From Saturnia japonica (Eukaryota > Arthropoda > Insecta > Lepidoptera > Saturniidae), in NCBI GenBank assembly GCA_033032175.1, contig CM065320.1, positions 5,704,001 through 5,768,000 on the forward strand: 64,000 nucleotides of DNA, in the 5' to 3' direction. How positions within the stretch are numbered: the stretch's first letter is position 1; each line of letters begins with the position of its first letter. Shown one piece after another: positions 1 to 10,521 of the stretch. The position numbers were made by a program, and so were the translations under genes. The notes under the pieces were generated by a model. It searched no databases. It was not told the DNA's origin and worked only from the letters and a program-made list of their open reading frames with translations.

Positions 1-800
1 TTACGTTCCAGACAAGAAGACAGCGCTTTCCATTTTATTTCATGTTTTATAAGCGTTGATTAAATAAAACAAATATTCTTTATTCTAGATGCATGTTACA
101 TTAAATAGGTAGTTTAAGGTATATCTATATTTATACAATGTATTAGGTACAGTACTTTCTACATAATTCCAAACTTAACAATCTTTTGACATTATCGTGC
201 CTATACACTTTATACTAGGTAGGTATAAGTGACATAGCTTCAGTGCCCGAATATTTCGACCTCAGACATAAGAAGGAGACTATAATTAATGATTATTATT
301 AACGAGGTATAGGTAAGTACTTATAGGTACTGTAAATTATAATCATATAAAATTAGCTGTTATCAACCTGTTTCGCTGGGCATAACTAAGTTACTACACA
401 GTATTCTATCGTGAAATAAGACATTATACTACGTTTTTCTATGCCATAAATTGGAATCCGTCCAGCCGCTTAAGCGTGACCGAGGGACAAATCAAACATA
501 CTTTCACAAGTATAAAATAAACTAGCCGTGTTCTACAGTTCCACTAGAGTTAAATTTATTTGATGAACTCTCCACTACGCTGCACCTCCTATCGTTGTTC
601 TCAATTCCCGCAGTTGCTTACAGCTTGCCAGATTGCTTCACGTTCATGGTTACTTCTCCGCTCCTTGGTGTCTTAGTAGCGACCTTCTTAAATTAAGTTA
701 TGAAATACAAAAAGCTGTTTTTTTATCTAACTGGTAGATAGTTCCAGACATTGGCGCGTTCAAACAAATAAACAATCTCTTGAGCTTTATAATCTATACC
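1..800. other. AT-rich intergenic sequence, no gene seen
   Basis: I see no open reading frame, splice structure or RNA gene here. The stretch around 590-680 resembles sequence around 40945-41010 (shared short words such as gcttcacgttcatgg / gcttgacgttcatgg), so at least part of it is an interspersed repeat. The remainder is simple AT-rich sequence. Confidence 0.5.
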
Positions 801-1811
801 TACTAATATTATAAGACTGAAGAGTTTGTTTGTTTGTTTGATTGAACGTGCTAAACTCAGGAACTACTGGTTCGAAAAAAAAAATATTTTAACGTTGAAT
901 AGCCCATTTATCGACGAAGGCTAACATCACGCTACGGCCAATAGGAGCGGAGAATCAATGAAAAATGTTGCAAAAACGGGTGAAATTTATTCCTTTTAGA
1001 GTTTCCATTGCGTGCACTGCGTAAATGGTTAAAGCTACGCAACAATCGTGTGCGACGGAATTGTTTCTCTTAAAAATTTCAAAAAAACGTCCGCGATAGC
1101 ATATGTCTGTTTTTTAAGGTTTACTCAATATAACCTTTTTTATGTTGTGGAGTACAACCTAAAGATGGCAATGAAACATGGCGACGTGAATGTCATAAAG
1201 ACTATAATAATCTTTAATACCTCACCTTCTGTGTAACTATGTAATAGCTATTAGTTTTATAATTGTAATATTTAAAATAATAATAATATATACATATTTA
1301 GTTATAAAATGCTCACTTAGTTTTTAGTATGTAGCTGCATCTGTAAATGTATCTTTTTTTAACGGCAATTTTTAATGTTCTCTAGTGATATCACACACGT
1401 TTTAAAAAAGGTGTGGACCACGAGTCTACATTATTGAGATTTTATTAATAAAAAAAAAACATTTTTCATGGTAATAAAATTTATTCTATAATAATGCATC
1501 ATTTGCGAAGGTGTTTTTATAAACAAGGTATTAATCCATATAGAAATAAATACGTTATACATCACAAGTAATTAATTTTGAGCAAAAGTGCCCTTTACAC
1601 TAATCGATTTAAATTAATATCTTAGGAGATATCACAGTTTTAAAATAACTCCGCAGCAAAATAATGATCAAAAACCGCACGCGAATTTTTATTATGCGGA
1701 ATGATGTAGGAGGCCGGTGGCACCTGTAATACGGTGCCTACGACCCGCTCTCTATAACCCTTTCTCTCTCTCTCTGTTGTGATGCAGACGAAGTTGCGCG
1801 GGTCAGCTAGT
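801..1811 (+). mobile_element. Helitron-like non-autonomous repeat (long copy)
   Basis: The left end has the words gaagagtttgtttgtttg, then 'actcaggaactactggttcg', 'agcccatttatcgacgaagg' and 'caataggagcgga'. The right end reads cgggtcagctagt. The same left-end words in the same order recur at about 56775-56945. A CTAGT 3' end with no terminal inverted repeat and no obvious target-site duplication is typical of Helitron-type repeats in Lepidoptera. The 62-codon ORF inside (1048-1236) matches nothing I recognise and is probably chance. No Rep/helicase is encoded. The class is inferred from termini only. Confidence 0.5.
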
Positions 1812-2095
1812 ATTAGATAAGTGCGGAGTCATCAACACAATGATGAAAGTACTGCAGCTAAGAATTATGAACTTTAGACATTGTGAATTTGGTTGGAGTA
1901 ACAATGAAATAGATTTTTAAAAATTTTATTTCAATAAAATGGTTTAAACCAGCTGTACTTATTAAAAATCGAAGTCTTCAAAATTCAACCATCAAGAGTC
2001 GTAAAATAGGAGACGGATTTTTTAAGTCCCGACATCTTATAAGCAACAGAATATAAAAACGTGGAAAAAATTAATAAGAGACCCGTCCGATCATG

Positions 2096-2530
2096 ACATA
2101 TAGTTGCCCCACTTTCACACATATGTCAAAATCTAATTTCAAACAGTTGCAAACTATTCAGAATAGATTTCTCTACCGTCTTACCGGTGCTCCTCCATAC
2201 ACGCGAACGGAATATCTCCATAGAGATATGGATCTTCCGTCGATTCACTCTTACGTTTTATTAAAGTAGCCACTACTTATGTCCCTAATCCAACCACTTC
2301 ACGCGTAAATCGCCGTCAGGCTGCCACCTCAAGGAAAAAACGCCGACCGCGAAACATTTTCACCGACCCCGACGATAAAGTCGAGAAAGCTAACGCGTTC
2401 TTCTTTACCGTCTCTCCAAACAAAACGTGCCACCGCCCACGCCCACGTAACCACCGTCATCTCCACAGAGGAGGGGAGGTCAACTTCGCTCCCGCACACC
2501 CGCCACGTCCACCCGAGCCTATCAAAGACC
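2096..2530 (+). mobile_element. Jockey-clade LINE fragment (3' part of ORF2)
   Basis: The nucleotide sequence parallels the 3' end of ORF2 in the full-length element (about 22484-22925): 'cacacatatgtc', 'cagaatagatttctctaccg', 'ctccatagagatatgg', then the stretch ending in an arginine/proline-rich tail. Relative to the intact copy an internal block after the 'catagagatatgg' segment is missing, and both flanks are lost. It is a dead, truncated fragment of a related family, not a gene. Confidence 0.75.
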
Positions 2531-2534
2531 ATAC

Positions 2535-3400
2535 GTAATTTTTCTAAATGTTGTTGTAAACTAGCGGAAAAAGCAATGATGTCATCAAGATCTACTAGAC
2601 AGTGCGTGCCTTGAAGGCCTCATAGTACACTATCCATTGCCCTTTGGAAGGTGGCCGGGGCTGTTTTAAGTTAAGTGTTTAAATTCAAAATGACCGAATT
2701 ACGTAGTAAATGCTGTTTTATGCCTATCCTGCTACTCAACTTTGATTTGGTGATATCCACTTGCCAGATCTATTGTGCTGAAATATATCGAATTACCTAG
2801 TTTGTCAAATATATCATAAATATTTGGCAATGGATACTTATCGTCAGTTGTGACTTCGTTTAAGCGTCTATACTCGATTACCATTCTAAATTTTTTTTTC
2901 GTCTGTGGCATCCTGTTTTTTTGTGACTAAATGTACTGGTGCACTACAAGGAGAGTGTGATTCTTTTATAACATCATTACTTAGAAGTGTATCTACTTCA
3001 TTCTGGGCAGGCAGCTACTACTATTCTTTGGCAAAAATCAATATAAGATTCACCGGATTTTAATTTCATTTGGTCTAATTCTATCGCAATACAATCTTCG
3101 GACCGTGGGTCGCCAAAATGTTGGATCGAAAGGGTTTTTAAAGCCTCCCATGTGTTAATATCCTCCCTTTCGCTTAGTAGAATCGCAGCTCTACCTGTTA
3201 GCCTACTAGTGATAGCGTGGAATACATATTATATGTACAGGCATTATTGTCTGTGTTGATTATTAGCCTCATAAAACGGCCTAAAACATATTGTGCTTTT
3301 CTAATAAACAAGTTCAATAAGCCTTTCTCCCCTTCAAAATCAAGTATAAGACACAATATATATTTTGGTACCATACGTACGTGCTCCATATTTTCTTGAA
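2535..3400 (-). mobile_element. Ty3/Gypsy LTR-retrotransposon fragment (gag joined to reverse transcriptase)
   Basis: Read on the minus strand, 3400 to about 3020 gives a gag-like protein (FEGEKGLLNLFIRKAQYVL, then after a frame change SRLTGRAAILLSER and QHFGDPRSEDCIAIELD). From about 3000 to 2690 it gives the first part of a Ty3/Gypsy reverse transcriptase (APVHLVTKK, VIEYRRLNEVTTDDKYPLP, YFSTIDLASGYHQI). Everything between gag and RT (protease, nucleocapsid end) has been deleted. The TIDLASGYHQI box corresponds to the first catalytic Asp region of RT; the YxDD box is lost. LTRs were not found. It is a decayed fragment. Confidence 0.8.
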
Positions 3401-4650
3401 AATAAAATATTGAAATAACTCTAATTAATTAGATATAACACATAAAAATAATATAAAGAAACTCAAATAACGATTTGTCAAGTCAGCAAAAATAAATGAG
3501 ATTAGAGATGGACGTGAAAGGGTCTACTCACAGTACGCTCGAACCCATCCTTCCACTGTAGCTAGACGGCCTCTTTCTTCGACTGGGTCTTTATTGTAAA
3601 ATTTTCCGAAATTGAGAAATTTATTTGTTCATCGTAGTTTTCCGCGCAAGTGCAAACGGCACAGTTCACGAATCTGATTATAAGTTTGCTGTGTACTTTA
3701 CGCACGGAATCCTACCGGCTGCGCCAGTCAATACTCGGTATTATTCAAAAAGTATTTTAAAAAGCTAAATTTATTGTCCGATACAACTGAGAGCTCTTAT
3801 AAGACTATCTTAAAAATACTAAAACAATCATCCATGGTCTGTTATGCAGCCCGGATGACCACCCAGCCTCCAGAGGCAACTCAGTGGTTCTTAACTTACA
3901 CATGTATCGCTATCATCTCTTGGCTCATACCGGAATTCATAACTAGGTTAGGAAGTTTTAATATTTACAAATAACATGTAGCATTTTAATTTGCCACTCG
4001 TCATTTAAGAATTTAAATATCTGGGCAAACGAGCTGTGCTCGGTGTCTTATAAACAAAGAAAGAAAAACACCTATCTAGGTAAATTTGGAATGTAAAACA
4101 TTATCTAAATGCAAAGTTTCATCGAAATCGTTGGAGCCATTTTCGAGAAACCAATTACGTATATATAACAAGAATTGCTCACTTAATATAATAAGATATA
4201 TGTACTTAATATTTTAATGACAATTAAATTCATCAAATTCCTAACATATCTTTCTTTTTCCTTAAGTCTCGGAAATCTAAAGCTTTAGATTAGTATAAAT
4301 ATAAACGAGATTTAAAAATTAGTTTTCCAATGAACTGTCACTTCTGACCTGTGTACTTTGTACGCACGTACTTTATTTTTGCGGGGCGCGACACCAAGTG
4401 TAACGCATGTTTGTGGCCCCTATAAAAAAGTTTGAGAACAACTGTTCTAGCTCGATACAGATCGTGTGGCGGGAAATATCTCTGTAATAAAGGGTTTAGC
4501 TGTAGTAATGGATGTTCACCGCAGGCTTAAGAGTTGTGGCTTAGGTGTGTAGATTTACAAACCATATCGAGCAAAACAGTATGTGTGATAAATGTATGAT
4601 AAGATGATAAGTACGTACCTACATACAATGAATATTGTAATAAAATTATT
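3401..4650. other. Intergenic sequence, no gene recognised
   Basis: I found no coding region with family resemblance. The 66-codon ORF at 3774-3974 starts at a TTG and has no recognisable domain. The block around 3505-3740 has higher GC than its surroundings and may be the edge of a further decayed element. 4440-4620 is unclassified. Confidence 0.4.
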
Positions 4651-4654
4651 ATAA

Positions 4655-4950
4655 GCTAGCTGTGCCCCACGGTTTCACCCGTGTTAATTTTATACGACGA
4701 ACATCGCCAACTCACCCATGTAGGCAATTTTGTATACTTTGTGTAAAACTATCGACATTTTTATGAGGATAAATTAATTTTTCAAATTATAATATAGCCT
4801 ATGTTACTTGCTGATACTGTAGCTTTATATTGGTGAACGAATTGTTAAAATCGAGCCAGTCGTTTTTGAGTTTATCCATTACAAAAAACAAACAAAAAAA
4901 ATCAAATCTTTCCTCTTTATAATATTGGTATAGGTATATAAATAAACTCT
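4655..4950 (-). repeat. Interspersed repeat, RTE/SINE-like debris
   Basis: This block begins 'agctagctgtgccccacgg' and 'tttcacccgtg' and ends near 'tataatattggtatagg'. Those phrases are typical of a dispersed lepidopteran repeat whose ends lie at 'ctagctgtgcccgcgg'. Related starts occur at about 35276 (actagctgtgcctgcg) and 41030 (actagctgtgcccgtgg). No protein is encoded. Class uncertain. Confidence 0.4.
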
Positions 4951-5260
4951 GACAAAAACCTTAACTTTTTTAGTTAAAGTTAGTTAGTTAAGTTATTGTT
5001 GTAGTTTTCAGCTTTGAAGTTTACTAGAAATGATTATCTGAGGTAATTAGCAAAAAGTCATTAGCAAAAATAACTTGTAAGTAAATAGGCTATATTCAAG
5101 TAAAAATAAGCATGGTGCTTTATCGGCAAGCTTTACAATCATAGATAGCTACTCATCGATGTTTTCTCAGCTTTTGGCGGTCAGTTGGAATTTATACTCC
5201 AGGCTACACTGATCTTACTGTTACCTAGGTGCTGAGTAATCATTACAAACATAACATACC

Positions 5261-5517
5261 ATCACGCCTGTATTCCCCGAAGGGTTAGGCAGAGATGTAC
5301 ATTAGTACACCCACAGTTCGCCGAGTATGTTTTTAGGTCCCATGTAATAGGGGGCGAGCCTATTGCCATTAATCGGGCACGAAACCAAACTCCGAGCTGC
5401 TACTGAGAATTTCATAGGAAAAACCCAATAACACTTTGCTCGACCTGGGAAACCAACCCAGGCCCTTGCTCATAGCAGTCGCGCTTACGACCACTACGCT
5501 AACGAGGGCATATCAGA
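5261..5517 (-). mobile_element. tRNA-derived SINE copy
   Basis: On the minus strand the 5' end (about 5517) reads like a tRNA head: a diverged A box in the complement of 'ccactacgctaacgaggg', and a B-box-like segment in the complement of 'gggaaaccaacccagg', about 45 bases downstream. The body follows, with 'gcctattgccattaatcggg' and 'ccgaagggttaggcagag' near the 3' end. The A/B-box spacing and the tRNA-like head identify a tRNA-related SINE transcribed by RNA polymerase III. The copy is mutated in its B box (cca in place of tcga), so it is probably inactive and is not a tRNA gene. Confidence 0.6.
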
Positions 5518-5958
5518 ATTGCAACTTTTTCTTTACGTTTTAAGCGTTTGGCCACAATGTCACCGTGATGGCAACACGCTAAGCCTAGTATGGCAACGGG
5601 CTCTCAAGTGCACCTGCTAGAACACACCTATAGCTGCTTGACCGCAGATTTTCAACTTGAGGGTGGCAGCTTCCAGACAAATTTTGGCTGCTTTAAAAAA
5701 GCGGACAAGACGTAAACTATAATGCAAAAAAGATAAGCGAACATAAAAAAAGAGTGGTTTTACTAAAAAAAAACTGAATATTTTTCCTATTTAGTGTTTG
5801 TAAATTAAAGATTCGATGAATCTGTGTCTATGAGAATATTATATGTAGTTATAGTGAAGTAGATGCCTGACACTGTCTAAAAGCAAAAATGGTTGAAGTC
5901 ATTTTTATTGTACAAATATTAGATATGTACGTCACACACCTTTAGTAATAATAAAAAC

Positions 5959-7833
5959 TAGAGATGAAACGGATATCCGGTAACTATCCGGTATTCGGTC
6001 TATCCGGCTTTGATTTCACTATCCGGCCATATACTGGATAGTACTTCAGTATCCGGCCAGATTCCGGATAGTAGCATTAAAAATTCTCATTATTTTACAC
6101 AAGGAAAATCATACTACAATAGGTTATGGACACCGTTTACTTTTATAATCGCACGTCAAAAATGTGTTTGTTTTATTAATTAGTTAAGTACTCAAAATTA
6201 ACAAATTATAATAGCAAATTATGGTGAATGAATACCAAATTTTTCCGCATTTGTTAGTAAGAGGCGACTCCGTTTGTCTTCGTATACCAGAACAGCTTCT
6301 GAAAATAGCTTTTCTCTGTAAAAGCTACTGCCAGATGCTGAAAGATAAATTCTAGCTAACCTTGATGTTATATCGAGGAGCGAGACCAGTGAAACGCAAC
6401 GCCGTTAATAGCCGTTACCATGCGGTAAGGCACGGCACGTAACATACATAGTATATATATAACATTTCTCCCCGACAAATATGAAACATAATTAAAAGAA
6501 TTGTTCATAGTTCCCGGGTGGAATATCACGTAGTCTTTTGCTGCTTCTTCATGTAGGTTCGGGGGAAGGTTGCGAGCTTGTTGACTTTTCTTCCCCCGCA
6601 GCTTGTTAAGCCTCTTTGTTAGAATCCAACATAGGTATGTCTTCTTGTAAGTGATCGTAACGGTTATCGTACGATATGTCCTCTTGTAAGTGATCGTAAC
6701 GGTTATTGTGCGTGTGCCTGGTTAACATGTCACCTTTATAGGGTAATAATTGATTTTTGTGTTTACGACAATACCCCTCCGTTTGCGAATGGATTTTGTA
6801 CATGACTTTACCTAGTTTTTTTACAATCGTTCCCTTTAACCATTTGAACTTATTGTTTACAAATTTTTATATAAAACCGTATCCCCGGAATAAAAACTTG
6901 TTTATTACGTCATTTTTAAAATTTACACTTTAAACTGTTTTTCGTTTACGTGATCGACCAGCGATGTGAGCGATGGCGAGGTGTCTTTGGGGTTTAGTAA
7001 ATCTATGCGCGACCTAAGTTTTTGACCAAAAACCACAATTGGTTACAACATCACAATGATGGGGAAATACCAGTGACTGAGTGTAACGAGTTTCGGTAAT
7101 CAAATAGAAATTTTAAAAGTTTTAGTTTCATGCCCTTTAAACTTTGAGCAGTTATCATGCACGATTTTATACCTTTCTTTACAATTTTGACATAGCTTTC
7201 TGCCTGCCCGTTACTGGACGAATGGAAAGCTGGTGACGTTACATGAAGAGTACCGTTTGACTTGCAAAATTGTTTAAATAGAAACGATGTAAAGGCGGTA
7301 CCGTTATCGCTTACAATCGTATGCGGCAACCCGAATCTCGACATGAATTCATAGTTTTTCGACTACAAATAAAGAACCAGTTGTATTACCCATGTCGAAC
7401 ACTTCAACCCACTTCGTATAGGCGTCAACTATAACGAAATATGTACAATTATTAATAGGACCCAGAAAATCGATGTGCATTATATAAAGGGGCTTTGGCG
7501 GGTACCACCATGGTGCCAGTGGCGCACGGGTTGGTGTTGGGGTATTAATTCAAATTAACTGACAATGGAATAAACAAACGAATTGAGAAACAAACACAAA
7601 CTGATAAGCGCGTTAACACTCGAACGCCCCCGAGTCGCCCCGATCTCCGCCCACGTGCGATAACACCCGAACGCGAACGAATATTTCCGATTTCATTCAC
7701 CACATCAATATTCAAGTCAAACTGATCGCGTTATGTAACGCGCATGTAATGTAAGGGTAAATACCCGGTGCTCCAGCCACGTAGCTTGCCGAATATCCGG
7801 TATCCGGCCAAACCACTATCCGTTTCATCTCTA
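5959..7833 (-). mobile_element. hAT transposon remnant with terminal inverted repeats and 8-bp target duplication
   Basis: The ends are inverted copies: tagagatgaaac at 5959 and gtttcatctcta ending at 7833, each followed inward by short 'atccgg' motifs (5975-6070 and 7790-7823). The flanks are ataaaaac (5951-5958) and ttaaaaac (7834-7841), an 8-bp target-site duplication with one mismatch, which is the hAT signature. On the minus strand, about 6380-6228 encodes a hAT C-terminal dimerisation segment (LARIYLSASGSSFYREKLFS, then VYEDKRSRLLLTNAEKFG). The rest of the transposase is gone, and the middle (about 6600-7560) is gypsy pol sequence. Confidence 0.75.
6600..7565 (-). mobile_element. Ty3/Gypsy integrase fragment nested in the hAT remnant
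   Basis: On the minus strand about 7560-7355 reads YFVIVDAYTKWVEVFDMG preceded by MHIDFLGPINN, the first part of a retroviral-type integrase core with the first catalytic Asp. After a frame break near 7350 the ORF 7344-7051 continues with GLPHTIVSDNGTAFTSFLF (second catalytic Asp) and HSSSNGQAESYVKIVKKG (the catalytic Glu region). A stop follows, and the C-terminal tail continues brokenly to about 6606, where a short duplication around gtgatcgtaacggtta (6649-6710) is visible. No LTRs were seen. Dead fragment. Confidence 0.8.
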
Positions 7834-7989
7834 TTAAAAACTCAGAAATCATGATTGTTTGGAAATCGTGCGCACAAGTTTTGCGCAGCCTACAGTTTAA
7901 TAAAAATTAATAAATATTATCCATATTCCCATTAACCCAAAAAATTGAAATAAACATAAAATATTAATTAAAAGGCTTATGTAAAACAA

Positions 7990-8621
7990 TTCGCATTATT
8001 TATGCGTTTAAAAACAATTAGGTTTAAAAAACAATTAGCGACTTAGGCTTTGATTAAATCTGTAGTTCTATTTGTACAGTTAATTTTTTGTCAGAGTTTC
8101 CCAATTAGTCATTCCTACTATAGAAACGATACTGGTCATGAATTTGAAATTAAATGTTTTGTCTGTCTGGTTGTACGTACTAGGGATTTAACTAAAAAAC
8201 GGCTTGACCGATCCTTATCAAATTTTGTACAAGGGTTGCTTATGTCAGCGGTCAATTGATAGTGCATAAGAAATTTCAGTATTACTATTAGAAATCGCAA
8301 AAAAATATTTTCGTTAATTCTTCACCGAATTTGTATAAGGGAACTATAATAAGTCATTCCATAATTCATAGGCTATTATATTACAGAAAAATATCAACAT
8401 TACTTCTAGAAATCATAAAGAAAGAAGTTCAACAAATTAAATGAGAAATCATAGAATAGACTAATAATTTTCAACCGATTTTGATGAAAATTGTACACGG
8501 GAAATACATGACATTCCTTAATTTATACGGCATGTGAATTGTCCATAATACGATTAAAACGGGATGTAAATAGCTACTGCGTAGTAACAAACTCGTACGA
8601 AGCCGCGGGCACCCCGCTAGT
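7990..8621 (+). mobile_element. Helitron-like interspersed repeat ending in GCTAGT
   Basis: Internal phrases ('aaaaaacggcttgaccgatcc', 'tcaaattttgtacaagg') and the right end ('ctactgcgtagtaacaaactc', 'gaagccgcgggcaccccgctagt') match the repeat at about 50255-50710 and 54940-55395, where the end reads gccgcgggcacaacgctagt. A GC-rich palindromic stretch just before CTAGT fits the 3' hairpin of Helitron-type elements. No coding capacity. Confidence 0.5.
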
Positions 8622-8759
8622 ACATCCATATAATCAAAGAACTTAAGTAATATAAAATGATTTTATGCGAAAAAATTCTTCACGACATAGCACCTATTAC
8701 TATGGTTTGTTACTTTATAAGATCTGTAAAATGTCACAATGCGACATAATTCAGTTTTT

Positions 8760-9290
8760 CTATACAATACTATACAAAAAATGAAGTGTCTGTTTGTAAT
8801 GTCAAAATAACACTTTTTTACTAAATGCATACGAAAGTATATACGATACCTATAACAAAAAGCCCATTTTAAATTTTTTTGTCTGTCTTTCTGTCTGTTT
8901 GTTCCGGGTAATCTCCGAAACGGTTGGACCGATTTTGACGGGAATTTCACGTTTAGATAGCTGAATTCATAGGGAGTAACTTAGGCTACTTTAATTTTGG
9001 AAAAAGAATTAGGGTTTCGCACAAATATAAAAAAACTGGTCATGTTGAATCAATTCGGGTGCTTAAATGGCTTATGCTGAGTAAACCATAAGAGATAGAA
9101 AATTAATGTACTACATAATTATAGGAATTAAAAAGACCTACAAAAAAAGTCCGGATGAGTATATATCTATCTTCTAAGGAACACTCACAACAAGCATTTT
9201 TGTCTTTAAAATAACCGGGAGCGGGAAGCAAGATTCGCGCGGCCATTCTGTAGTCCACGTGAGCGAAGCCACGGGTACAGCTAGTTATTA
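8760..9290 (+). mobile_element. Interspersed repeat, copy A of a three-copy family
   Basis: The block runs from 'aatgaagtgtctgtttgtaa' through 'ggttggaccgattttgacgg', 'gcttatgctgagtaaacc' and 'ttaaaataaccgggagcggg' to 'ccacgggtacagctagtta'. A second, fairly complete copy lies inverted at about 41030-41515, and an internally deleted one at about 36960-37115. The shared CTAGT end again suggests a Helitron-like, non-autonomous element. The ORF on the opposite strand (8950-8663) has no family resemblance. Confidence 0.55.
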
Positions 9291-9390
9291 AAATATTTTT
9301 TCCAAATTATTTAATTTATATGTACAATGCGATTTATTATTAACAAAAAATTGAGCTTTTGTTACATTTCAGATTAATTCTATTTTAAAG

Positions 9391-10093
9391 CAGGGTTGTT
9401 GCGGATGCAATAATTTTTAAATCCCGGATGCAGATGCGGATTATTAGAGGCGGAGTTTTTAAATATATTTCAACTTTAAGTACATACTTAAATAAATGAA
9501 AATCGATTAAATTTTAATTTTTAATTAACATATTTGGAGAACAAAACTAATAGAGTATTTATTCTGACTTGACTTGAGTATTTTGAGTTTAGAATTTTAT
9601 AATAAAATATTTAATAAATAGTAATATTGCAGCATTATCAGCCACTATCCCGTTCCTAAGTGTATTTGCTGGGAACACTGAATGGTGGAAGTGACAAATA
9701 TTTGCATGCAAATCTTGTGAGTTTTAAGTTCAACATTACTAACTTTCCACCATTAAGTGAATTTTCATTCAAATCGTCTAATGTAAAAATCCAGTAAACA
9801 AACACTGTAATAGATTTACAATGGAAATCACGTCGATTACTAAAACAAAACAAAACCTATAAGGATCTCTTCACCAGTGTGCCTTCCTATTGGTCAATTA
9901 GCGATCACGTGCGAGGCACGCGGCACACTGGCCCGAACCGCTTTCTTTACATGTCATGTCGTACTTACTCGCCTGCGCCTTCCACTTATAAATTCGTATC
10001 CTTCAAAGCTCCGCATCGATTGATTAAGTGAATTAATGAGAATTTTCGGATGCGGACGCGAATGGATATTCGCATGCGGATGCAACACCCCTA
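9391..10093. mobile_element. Non-autonomous hAT element (MITE-like, 703 bp) with perfect 8-bp target duplication
   Basis: The left end is cagggttgttgcggatgc and the right end gcggatgcaacacccct a, which form an imperfect inverted repeat starting CAGGG, as in hAT elements. The flanking octamers are identical: ttttaaag at 9383-9390 and at 10094-10101. The subterminal regions are full of 'ggatgcgga' motifs on both sides. No transposase was recognised inside, so the element would depend on a partner in trans. Confidence 0.75.
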
Positions 10094-10101
10094 TTTTAAA
10101 G

Positions 10102-10500
10102 TAAGCCCATGATAAAATTATGACATAAAGCGTGCTAAAAGCAGTTTTTACATTAAAGTGGTCAAGAATTTATTTAGATAATTTACTCAAAGGAGACAGG
10201 TGACCTTATTTAGCTCCGAATTGAGCGTCATAGTAAACCCCATTTTTCCCGAATATTTAAGTCGATTCATTTAAAAAAAACGGTAATCCATTTTAGTAAA
10301 CTGATCTAACTCAATCAGTTTATTATTAAAGTTGCAACATTATTAATTTGGTGAACCACATTTTTGTACTATGGTGTATCCTCGTATGTCAATTAATATA
10401 AATTAAAATATCAACTTATTGTAAACATGATATACCCAACATTATAATAGTAGGATAGTTGGATCTACATAACAATAAAAGATAAAGAATTAAAACAAAA
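10102..10500. other. Intergenic gap downstream of RpL31
   Basis: AT-rich sequence with no coding potential that I can support. It lies just beyond the likely RpL31 polyadenylation site and before the hAT element. Nothing else seen. Confidence 0.5.
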
Positions 10501-10521
10501 AATAATCCTTAAAACTTATTT

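Noticed and set aside
5440..5517. A tRNA gene on the minus strand
   Set aside because: The tRNA-like head is fused to a SINE body, the B box is mutated and no acceptor stem closes.
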